NCBI RefSeq assembly: GCF_937976295.1
Contig: NZ_CALJRY010000019.1
Coordinates: 1-5,536 of the forward strand
DNA: 5,536 bases
Source of the DNA: an uncultured Rothia sp.
GTDB taxonomy: Bacteria > Actinomycetota > Actinomycetes > Actinomycetales > Micrococcaceae
Direction: 5' to 3'
A program made the position numbers and the translations under genes. The first letter of the stretch is position 1, and every line of letters begins with the position of its first letter. Shown in pieces: positions 1-4,978 of this stretch. A model generated the notes under the pieces. It searched no databases. It saw only the letters and a list, made by a program, of their open reading frames with translations, and was not told the origin of the DNA.

Positions 1-105
1 CCAGAAAAAACCCACAAAACACACAATATACGTGTTACTATCTGAGAATTATGAGGCCCCTCACGGGGTCGCTACACACCATGTCACGAACACGAGAGGA
101 CCACT
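1..105 (+). promoter_or_regulatory. Leader region upstream of the man PTS operon
   Basis: This AT-richer stretch precedes manX and should carry at least part of its control region. I see an inverted repeat AACAC-N9-GTGTT at 18-22/32-36 that could be an operator, and a 6-bp hairpin (GGCCCC/GGGGTC, 55-60/65-70, one G-T pair, TCAC loop) in the probable 5' UTR. Candidate -10 hexamers (TACTAT at 36-41, AATTAT at 47-52) have no convincing -35 partner at normal spacing, so no promoter can be placed firmly. The Shine-Dalgarno AGAGGA lies at 95-100. The regulator is not in the window. Confidence 0.35.
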
Positions 106-1086
106 ATGGTCACTATCATTGTGGCGGCACACGGCGAGTCGGCTCCGGCTCTGCTGAAGACCGCCGGCATGATCCTCGGTAACTTCGAAAACGTCCACCC
201 GGTCACGTTCCTGCCGGGTCAGGGCCCCGAAGATCTCGTCGAAGAGTACACCCGCATCGTTGAGGCGTCCGAAGCAGAAGAAACCCTGCTGCTGGTCGAC
301 CTCTTCGGCGGTAGCCCCTACAACGCCGGTGCGCAGTTCGCAGCCACCCGCGAGGGTGTCGACGTCGTCTCCGGTGTCAACGTACCGATGCTTATCGAGG
401 TTATCTCCGGCGCAGGCCGTAAGAACGCAACCCTCAAGTCCCTGGTTGCTAAGGCTCACAAGGCCGGCACTAAGGGTATTCGCTCCTTCCAGGAGGCGAA
501 CCAGCCCGCAACCGCCAAGCCCGCCGAGGCGAAGCCCGCAGAGACCAAGGCAGTCGAGGTTCCTGCTGCTCAGCAGGTTCCCGGCGGCACCATGGACGCC
601 ATCTTCACCCGCATCGACTCCCGCCTGATTCACGGTCAGGTGGCAGGCACCTGGGTTCCCCATATCGCACCGCAGACCTTCATCGCGGCATCCGATAATG
701 CGGCACACGATCAGCTGCGCAAGTCCCTGCTGCTGCAGGTCGCGCCGACCAGCGTGAAGACCAACGTCCTGGACATCGCTAAGGCGGGCCGCGTGTACAA
801 CAACCCCAAGTACACCGGCATGAAGACCATGTTCGTCGTGGAATCCCCCGTTGACGTGGTGCGACTGCTCGACGAAGGCGTCAAGATCAACGAAGTAAAC
901 GTTGGTGGCGTCACCTTCAAGACCGGCATGGTTCAGCTTTCGGACGCAGTGTACGCCTCCGAGGAGCACCTGGAAGCCTACCGCGAACTCATTAAGCGCG
1001 GTGTGAAGCTGACGGTGCAGCAGCTACCCAACCACTCCCCGGTTGATTTGGAAAAGATCCTCAAGCAGAAAGGCCTGGACGCATGA
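106..1086 (+). CDS. manX: Mannose-family PTS fused EIIAB component
   Basis: This is the cytoplasmic phosphotransfer subunit of a mannose/fructose/sorbose-family PTS. It accepts phosphate from HPr on the IIA domain and passes it to the IIB domain, which phosphorylates the incoming sugar. The protein has 326 residues, close to E. coli ManX (about 323). The IIA domain spans about 1-128, with the phosphorylatable His9 in AAHGESA and the conserved Asp65 in VDLFGGSP. A low-complexity Ala/Pro/Glu/Lys linker runs from about 130 to 162. The IIB domain spans about 163-326, with the active His176 in RIDSRLIHGQV and the conserved RVYNNPKY and VNVGG segments. The ATG at 106 is supported by AGAGGA five bases upstream. 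It opens a three-gene operon and its stop overlaps the manY start (ATGA). In E. coli ManXYZ carries mannose, glucose and glucosamine; the substrate here is inferred from similarity only. Confidence 0.95.
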   Translation: MVTIIVAAHGESAPALLKTAGMILGNFENVHPVTFLPGQGPEDLVEEYTRIVEASEAEETLLLVDLFGGSPYNAGAQFAATREGVDVVSGVNVPMLIEVISGAGRKNATLKSLVAKAHKAGTKGIRSFQEANQPATAKPAEAKPAETKAVEVPAAQQVPGGTMDAIFTRIDSRLIHGQVAGTWVPHIAPQTFIAASDNAAHDQLRKSLLLQVAPTSVKTNVLDIAKAGRVYNNPKYTGMKTMFVVESPVDVVRLLDEGVKINEVNVGGVTFKTGMVQLSDAVYASEEHLEAYRELIKRGVKLTVQQLPNHSPVDLEKILKQKGLDA

Positions 1087-1952
1087 GCGCCCTGACGTTT
1101 ATTCTCGTTGTTCTCGTGGCGTTCATTGCGGGCGTCGCATCCGTGGTGGACGAGCGTCAGTTCCACCGCCCCCTGGTCGCTTGTACCCTGATGGGTTTTG
1201 CGCTGGGTGACCCGACTACCGGCATTATGCTCGGTGGCGCACTGGAGCTCATCGCCCTGGGCTGGATGAACGTCGGTGCGGCTATGGCTCCCGACTCGGC
1301 TCTGGCGTCCACCATCTCCGCTGTTGTTGTGATTCAGGGGCACCAGGACATCACCACCGGTATTGCTATTGCTGTGCCGCTGGCGGCGGCAGGTCAGGTT
1401 CTGACCATTTTCGTTCGTACCATTACGGTGTTCTTCCAGCATCAGGCTGATAATTTCGCGAAGACCGCGAACTTCCGAGGTATTGAGCTGATGCACATCA
1501 GCGGTATGGTTCTGCAGGGTCTGCGTGTTGCTATCCCGACCGCTATTGTGGCTCTGATTAGCTCCGAAGAGCTGACCCGCCTGCTGAACATGATTCCTGC
1601 CGAGGTGACCACCGGTCTGCGTATTGCAGGTGGCATGATTACCGTGGTCGGTTTCGCAATGGTTATTAACATGATGCGTTCGAAGGCTCTCATGCCCTTC
1701 TTCTTCCTGGGCTTCATTGCCGCTGCCGCTATCCCGGCAACCCAGTCAATTTCGATTGCTGGCACCGAAGGCGCGAAGGATCTCGTCGCAACCCTGTCCG
1801 GTCAGGCACAGTTCAACCTGGTTGCTATCGGTATTGTGGGCGCTTGCCTGGGTCTGCTGTACACCCAGCTGAACCCGCTCTTCCATAAGAGTGAGGCACC
1901 CGCCGTAGCACCGGCAGCCGCAGCAAACGACCTCGATAACGAGCTCGAGTAA
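1083..1952 (+). CDS. manY: Mannose-family PTS EIIC permease component
   Basis: This polytopic membrane protein forms the sugar translocation path together with EIID. It has 289 residues. Family hallmarks are DERQFHRPLVACTLMGFALGD (about 23-43), GGALELIALGWMNVGAAMAPD (51-71) and AAAGQVLTIFVRTITVFFQH (101-120). The C-terminus NDLDNELE is almost the same as my recollection of E. coli ManY (NDLDNELD). Compared with the roughly 266-residue E. coli protein, extra residues lie at about 217-243 (IPATQSIS...LSGQAQ), just before FNLVAIG; this segment looks polar and loop-like. The ATG overlaps the manX stop by four bases, and GAAAGG at 1068-1073 is a usable ribosome binding site, so translational coupling is likely. 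It is a full-length gene with no lesions. Confidence 0.95.
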   Translation: MSALTFILVVLVAFIAGVASVVDERQFHRPLVACTLMGFALGDPTTGIMLGGALELIALGWMNVGAAMAPDSALASTISAVVVIQGHQDITTGIAIAVPLAAAGQVLTIFVRTITVFFQHQADNFAKTANFRGIELMHISGMVLQGLRVAIPTAIVALISSEELTRLLNMIPAEVTTGLRIAGGMITVVGFAMVINMMRSKALMPFFFLGFIAAAAIPATQSISIAGTEGAKDLVATLSGQAQFNLVAIGIVGACLGLLYTQLNPLFHKSEAPAVAPAAAANDLDNELE

Positions 1953-1963
1953 GGAGCATCATC

Positions 1964-2818
1964 ATGACTGAGAACAAGAACGTCGAGCTCGTTGAAGTTC
2001 CCGAGCTCACCCAGCGCGATAAGGTCGAAACCTACTTCCGCTCCACTTTCCTGCTTGGTTCGTTCAACTTTGAGCGTATGCAGTCCATTGGTTTCGCGGT
2101 TTCCATGATTCCGGCTATTAAGCGCTTCTACACCAAGAAGGAAGACCAGGCGGAGGCGCTGACCCGCCACCTGGAGTTCTTCAACACCCAGCCGTGGGTT
2201 GCATCCTCGATTATAGGTGTGACCGCTGCGATGGAGCGTGAGAAGGCAGCCGGTAAGGACATTGACGAGGCCGCTATCACCAACGTGAAGGTGGGTCTGA
2301 TGGGCCCGCTGGCTGGTGTGGGCGACCCGATTTACTGGGGTACCGCACGTATTGTGCTGGCTGCTCTGGGTGCGTCCCTGGCGGTGACCGGTAATATTCT
2401 GGGCCCGCTGCTGTTCTTCTTCGGCCTGACCGCGATTCGCTGGGCGACCCGCTGGTACGGCTTCAAGTACGGTTACGAGAAGGGTACCCAGATTGTGACT
2501 GAGGCGGGCGGCAACACCCTGCAGAAGATCACTCAGGGCGCGTCTGTGATGGGTCTGTTCGTGATGGGTGCGCTGGTGTACCGCTGGACGAGCGTGAACA
2601 TTCCGCTGCCGCTGACCAGCTACACGAACCAGGCTGGCGTAACCGTGGATGTGACCGTTCAGTCTGTGCTGAACGATCTGCTGCCGGGCCTTGCGTCGCT
2701 GGGTCTGTGCTTCCTGTGCATGTGGCTGCTGAAGAAGAAGGTCAACGCTATCTGGTTGATTTTCGCCCTGTTTGCCGTGGGTATCCTCGGTTCTTACCTG
2801 GGCTTCCTGGCTCTCTAA
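1964..2818 (+). CDS. manZ: Mannose-family PTS EIID permease component
   Basis: This is the second membrane subunit of the mannose-family permease, found only in this PTS family, and it works in complex with EIIC. It has 284 residues, like E. coli ManZ. Visible family motifs are FLLGSFNFERMQSIGFAVSMIPAI (about 29-52), HLEFFNTQPWVA (69-80), the very conserved GLMGPLAGVGDPIYWGT (111-127) and QGASVMGLFVMGALV (191-205). Hydrophobic membrane segments are concentrated in the C-terminal half (about 128-155, 192-207, 240-256, 262-284). The start is clear: AAGGAG overlaps the manY stop codon (TAAGGAG) and lies seven bases before the ATG. It is the last gene of the operon and is followed by paired RNA structures and an intrinsic terminator. 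Confidence 0.95.
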   Translation: MTENKNVELVEVPELTQRDKVETYFRSTFLLGSFNFERMQSIGFAVSMIPAIKRFYTKKEDQAEALTRHLEFFNTQPWVASSIIGVTAAMEREKAAGKDIDEAAITNVKVGLMGPLAGVGDPIYWGTARIVLAALGASLAVTGNILGPLLFFFGLTAIRWATRWYGFKYGYEKGTQIVTEAGGNTLQKITQGASVMGLFVMGALVYRWTSVNIPLPLTSYTNQAGVTVDVTVQSVLNDLLPGLASLGLCFLCMWLLKKKVNAIWLIFALFAVGILGSYLGFLAL

Positions 2819-2830
2819 GAATCCGTGGAT

Positions 2831-2880
2831 AGCCCCGTTCACCCTTGAATGAAGGCGTGAGATTCAGGGGCTGTAATCTC
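2831..2880 (+). other. Competing stem-loops in the manZ 3' region
   Basis: AGCCCC (2831-2836) can pair with GGGGCT (2867-2872), enclosing a second hairpin CACCCTT/AAGG-C-GTG (2840-2846/2852-2859, one bulged C). GAGATT (2859-2864) can also pair perfectly with AATCTC (2875-2880). That pairing crosses the first one, so the two helices are either alternatives or a pseudoknot. No T-run follows, so this is not itself a classic terminator. It could stabilise the 3' end of the man mRNA or modulate the terminator immediately downstream. The pairings are seen in the sequence; any role is inference. Confidence 0.4.
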
Positions 2881-2888
2881 AAGTGGCG

Positions 2889-2935
2889 GGGATGCGGTCG
2901 GTACACTTAGAGGTGCCGGCCGCATCCCTAATTTT
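2889..2935 (+). terminator. Intrinsic terminator after the man operon
   Basis: GGGATGCGG (2889-2897) pairs perfectly with CCGCATCCC (2920-2928). The stem continues inward through TCGGTAC/GTGCCGG (2898-2904/2913-2919), including two G-U pairs, giving about 16 bp around an 8-base loop. The sequence TAATTTTA follows directly, providing a modest U-tract. This is the clearest rho-independent terminator for manXYZ. It also lies about 55 bases upstream of the next start codon, so it could act as an attenuator if transcription reads through into the HAD gene. Confidence 0.8.
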
Positions 2936-2990
2936 ATGCAGGGTGCGGCGTGTGCGAACTATTGGCGCAGCCCTCTGCGAAGGAGTTTTT

Positions 2991-3764
2991 ATGACCAAGT
3001 TGATGGCTTTCGATCTTGACGGCACGATCCTGTTTGACCGTGCCGTGGAACCTGCCAATGAGCAGGCGATTGCCCGCTGGCAGGCAGAAGGTAACCTGGC
3101 GGTCTCATGCACGGGTAAGAGCATTTTTGCTACGCAGCTGGCGCTGAACCCGACCGCCATCCGTTTCGATTATCACGTGCTGTACACGGGTGCGGTGATT
3201 ACCGACCGGGAGTACCGGGTGATTTATCATCAGCCTCTTCCACTGAGTGTTGTGCAGGCGTGCTACGAGCATTTCAGCACCGTGGACGGCGTGGCACTGT
3301 TCGCGACCACTCTGGATAACGATTACAGCCTCTGCGATCGGGTGGGCTCCTCGACGAATATTCTGCCGGCGTTCACTCCCCTGCCGGCTGATGACCTACA
3401 GAACCACGAGTACGTGGGTGTGCCCCTGTGGATTCCGGATGCGCAGATCCGCGAGGCGGCATACGCCTGGATTCTGGAGCGTTTTGGTGATTCGGTGGAC
3501 TGCCATAAGAACCAGGATTTCTTGGATATTGTGCCGCCCGCCTGCACCAAGGGCACCGGCCTGCAGCACCTGGTGGAGTACCTGCAGTCGGAGCATCCGG
3601 GTAGCTCCTATGAGGTGCATACGATTGGGGACTCGTGGAACGATATCGGCATGCACCGCTACGCCGACCGTTCGGCGTCTTTCAGCTACTCCCCCGATGA
3701 GGTGAAGGCTGTCACCACCGATTGCGTGGATAAGGCGTACGAGTTTATTGAGGCTTCCCTCTAG
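2991..3764 (+). CDS. Cof-type HAD-superfamily phosphatase
   Basis: This is probably a cytoplasmic Mg2+-dependent phosphatase acting on a sugar phosphate or similar small phosphorylated metabolite. It has 257 residues, within the usual 250-290 for the Cof/IIB subfamily. Motif I is FDLDGTIL with nucleophile Asp8 and acid/base Asp10. Motif II is SCTGK (Thr41). Motif III is Lys187 in TKGTGLQHL, and motif IV is GDSWNDIGM (213-221) with metal-binding Asp214 and Asp218. The region of about 80-180 between motifs II and III is the C2-type cap that sets substrate choice. The frame stays open upstream, but the ATG at 2991 is chosen because GAAGGAG lies five bases before it and the DxD motif then sits at the normal distance from the N-terminus. 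It follows the man terminator by 55 bases. A link to PTS-derived sugar phosphates is plausible from position only. Motif II has TGK where many relatives have TGR. Confidence 0.9.
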   Translation: MTKLMAFDLDGTILFDRAVEPANEQAIARWQAEGNLAVSCTGKSIFATQLALNPTAIRFDYHVLYTGAVITDREYRVIYHQPLPLSVVQACYEHFSTVDGVALFATTLDNDYSLCDRVGSSTNILPAFTPLPADDLQNHEYVGVPLWIPDAQIREAAYAWILERFGDSVDCHKNQDFLDIVPPACTKGTGLQHLVEYLQSEHPGSSYEVHTIGDSWNDIGMHRYADRSASFSYSPDEVKAVTTDCVDKAYEFIEASL

Positions 3765-3794
3765 AAGTTCCATAGAAGCTCCATAGAAGTTCCC
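3762..3794 (+). repeat. Three 11-bp tandem repeats at the HAD stop codon
   Basis: TAGAAGTTCCA, TAGAAGCTCCA and TAGAAGTTCCC lie head to tail at 3762-3772, 3773-3783 and 3784-3794. The first TAG is the stop codon of the HAD phosphatase gene. Because 11 is not a multiple of three, the three TAG triplets fall in all three forward frames. The array abuts the base of the following hairpin. Confidence 0.85.
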
Positions 3795-3840
3795 GAGGCG
3801 GCGTTCAGGCGCGGCGAGCGCTGAGCCTGAACGCCGCTTC
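3795..3840 (+). terminator. Long hairpin after the HAD gene, probable terminator
   Basis: GCGGCGTTCAGGC (3798-3810) pairs perfectly with GCCTGAACGCCGC (3825-3837). Three further outer pairs, one of them G-U, bring the stem to 16 bp (3795-3810/3825-3840). The 14-base loop can form a small GCG/CGC helix of its own. No T-run follows, which is common for hairpin terminators proposed in high-GC actinobacteria. It probably ends the HAD transcript and shields the downstream parS region from readthrough. Confidence 0.65.
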
Positions 3841-3935
3841 CGCGTACTCACTACTTCTCTCGCGCGTACTCGCCGCCTACTCCCCCGTTTCACGTGAAAC
3901 ACCCGCTTTCCCGATACTCCCCACCGTTACTCCCC
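3841..3935 (+). repeat. Repeated TACTC / TACTCCCC words around parS
   Basis: TACTC occurs five times, at 3845, 3867, 3878, 3915 and 3928. The first two belong to a 9-bp direct repeat CGCGTACTC (3841-3849 and 3863-3871). The last three extend to TACTCCCC (3878-3885, 3915-3922, 3928-3935). One of these lies just left of the parS palindrome and two lie to its right. The tract is pyrimidine-rich on the + strand and non-coding. The promoter of the next gene should lie here, but I cannot assign -35/-10 boxes. Confidence 0.6.
3886..3901. other. parS centromere-like site for ParB/Spo0J
   Basis: CGTTTCACGTGAAACA contains the 14-bp perfect palindrome GTTTCACGTGAAAC (3887-3900). The established bacterial parS consensus is TGTTTCACGTGAAACA, so this site matches 15 of 16 positions and the full 14-bp core used in actinobacteria. 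ParB binds such sites, loads onto DNA as a CTP-dependent clamp, and works with ParA and SMC in origin segregation. The site lies between the HAD terminator hairpin and the start of a membrane protein gene. A chance exact 14-bp match in a window this size is very unlikely. parS sites usually cluster near oriC, so this hints at an origin-proximal location; no oriC genes are visible here. Confidence 0.88.
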
Positions 3936-3946
3936 GTGAGGTTTCT

Positions 3947-4486
3947 ATGTGTCCTTCCGCTTCTCGGCCCAATAAGAATCACCCCAGCAAAAACCAGCCC
4001 GGTAAGGAGCAATCTCCCAAGAGCCAGTCTCAGAAGAGCCCGCAGGCCGATTCTGCCCACTCTTACGACCCGTCCAGCTTCTCTGACACCTTCCGCGCTA
4101 TGGCGCGTGAATCACTCGTGAAGAACCAGAAGAGCCGCCCGGACTCCCCCATCGTCTCGATTTCCCCGGTGCTGATTGTTTTGGGCGCCATTGCGGCGGC
4201 GCTGTACGGGCTGTGGCAGAGCTGGGCGTGCCTCATTCCGCTGGTGCTGATTCTGGTGCTCATGTGGGTGCGGTACACGATGCAGCGTCAGGCGCTCAAC
4301 GATTTTGCGGAGCTGGAGGCGACACACACCGCGTGGAAAAAGACCCGCGACCGCCAGTACCTGGAACTGATGGCGGCGCAGTCGGCGCGCATCCTGGAGG
4401 AGAATAAGGCGCTGACCAAGCAGGCTCGCGCGCACGTTCAGGAGTACGCGGATTTCGCGGCGCAGAAGCTGGGTACTCAGCACTAA
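3947..4486 (+). CDS. Hypothetical protein with two membrane segments
   Basis: I do not recognise this 179-residue protein. The first 65 residues or so are polar, rich in Ser, Pro, Lys and Gln, and probably disordered (for example KNQPGKEQSPKSQSQKSPQ). Two hydrophobic segments follow at about 69-89 (IVSISPVLIVLGAIAAALYGL) and 93-109 (WACLIPLVLILVLMWVR), separated by a very short turn, so both ends should lie on the same side, probably in the cytoplasm. The C-terminal 70 residues (about 110-179) are charged, Ala/Gln/Glu-rich and predicted helical, possibly coiled coil. The ATG at 3947 has GTGAGG five bases upstream. The gene starts 45 bases after the parS site and converges on the minus-strand pair beyond the bidirectional terminator. 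Base composition and codon use match the neighbours. Function unknown. Confidence 0.82.
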   Translation: MCPSASRPNKNHPSKNQPGKEQSPKSQSQKSPQADSAHSYDPSSFSDTFRAMARESLVKNQKSRPDSPIVSISPVLIVLGAIAAALYGLWQSWACLIPLVLILVLMWVRYTMQRQALNDFAELEATHTAWKKTRDRQYLELMAAQSARILEENKALTKQARAHVQEYADFAAQKLGTQH

Positions 4487-4503
4487 AGACTCCGCGGCGC
4501 TCG

Positions 4504-4571
4504 CTCACCCCAACTATTCAGCTGGCAAGCATTCGACTAGCAAGCATTCGATTAGCGTTGGTTGAGGTGAG
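4504..4571 (+). repeat. 15-bp tandem repeat inside an 11-bp inverted repeat
   Basis: GCAAGCATTCGACTA (4525-4539) is followed directly by GCAAGCATTCGATTA (4540-4554), a tandem pair differing at one base. The pair lies in the loop of a larger inverted repeat: CTCACCCCAAC (4504-4514) can pair with GTTGAGGTGAG (4561-4571) with one mismatch. GGTTGAGG also occurs twice (4560-4567, 4572-4579). All of this lies between the stop of the + strand membrane protein and the bidirectional terminator. No coding sequence is apparent; function unknown. Confidence 0.7.
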
Positions 4572-4587
4572 GGTTGAGGCACAGAAC

Positions 4588-4640
4588 AAAAAGACCGTAA
4601 CCACTCCCCCATACGGGGGCGGTTACGGTCTTTACGTGTT
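4588..4640. terminator. Bidirectional intrinsic terminator between convergent genes
   Basis: AAAGACCGTAACC (4590-4602) pairs perfectly with GGTTACGGTCTTT (4621-4633). Inside it a second helix, CCCCC/GGGGG (4606-4610/4615-4619), closes an ATAC loop. Reading +, the hairpin runs into TTTACGTGTTTT. Reading -, it is followed by TTTTTGTT, the complement of AACAAAAA. It can therefore terminate both the gene ending at 4486 on the + strand and the minus-strand unit ending at 4656. Confidence 0.88.
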
Positions 4641-4655
4641 TTAGGGGGTTACACC

Positions 4656-4967
4656 CTAGTTGGTCTTCTGCTCGGGCGCTCCAATGGGCTCCTCAGCGTC
4701 GCCAGTAGCCGCAGCATCGTCCAATCGCTGCACCACAGCGGGGCGGTCATCAAAGCCGCGGCGGGCGCCTCGGGCAGCCTTCGCGTCAAGGGTGTACAGA
4801 TGCTCGCGGTTCGTCAGCACCACCAGGGTCATGGCATTCAGGCAGACACCCACAATGCACAGAATCCAGCCGATTAGCATGAACCGGCCGCCGGAAAGTA
4901 CCGCACCGGAAAGCATCAGGGCGATAGAGACGAGGTACGCCGGGGAGAGCAAAAACTTCGTATTCAC
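4656..4967 (-). CDS. Small two-helix membrane protein, SPAYL module, short tail
   Basis: I cannot name this 103-residue protein. It has two hydrophobic segments, about 6-25 (beginning LLSPAYLVS) and 29-52 (FMLIGWILCIVGVCLNAMTLVVL), then a hydrophilic cytoplasmic-type tail rich in Ala, Asp, Arg and Glu. The N-terminal half aligns with the adjacent minus-strand gene: SPAYL, then a Gly turn, then GWIL, then LN, then VL. The two are therefore paralogues. The start is a GTG at 4967, chosen because AGGTAGG lies just upstream and because it aligns with the paralogue's N-terminus. It is the second gene of a two-gene unit, 11 bases after the stop of the first, whose stop codon overlaps this ribosome binding site. 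The bidirectional terminator follows it. Confidence 0.82.
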   Translation of the reverse strand: MNTKFLLSPAYLVSIALMLSGAVLSGGRFMLIGWILCIVGVCLNAMTLVVLTNREHLYTLDAKAARGARRGFDDRPAVVQRLDDAAATGDAEEPIGAPEQKTN

Positions 4968-4978
4968 TACCGACCTAC

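Noticed and set aside
61..969. Long open frame of 302 codons on the minus strand
   Set aside because: It lies wholly opposite the unmistakable EIIAB gene, has no ribosome binding site or family resemblance, and is typical of frames left open by high-GC third-codon bias.
592..1086. Independent internal start for a separate IIB protein at Met163
   Set aside because: The ATG sits at the IIB domain boundary, but no Shine-Dalgarno sequence precedes it and the linker is continuous, so a fused EIIAB like E. coli ManX is the simpler reading.
1802..2842. Long open frame of 346 codons on the minus strand
   Set aside because: It runs antisense to the EIIC end and the whole EIID gene. Its translation is rich in His, Gln and Arg with no domain, so it is a shadow of the coding strand.
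2883..2990. N-terminal extension of the HAD phosphatase by 36 residues
   Set aside because: The extension would be translated through the terminator hairpin and lacks a ribosome binding site, whereas GAAGGAG sits five bases before the ATG at 2991.
3171..3185. A second CACGTG core (TATCACGTGCTG) as another parS site
   Set aside because: Only the central hexamer is palindromic, the outer TTT/AAA arms are missing, and it lies inside the HAD coding sequence.
3841..3946. Possible oriC given the nearby parS site
   Set aside because: I found no TTATCCACA-type DnaA boxes or AT-rich unwinding region, and no dnaA, dnaN or par genes are present.
3894..4121. Open frame of 75 codons starting with a GTG inside parS
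   Set aside because: It has no ribosome binding site and overlaps the better-supported membrane protein gene in another frame; its product is low-complexity.
4642..4658. Small TAGGG/CCCTA inverted repeat at the end of the 103-residue gene
   Set aside because: The stem is only five pairs, overlaps the stop codon, and adds nothing beyond the much stronger bidirectional terminator beside it.
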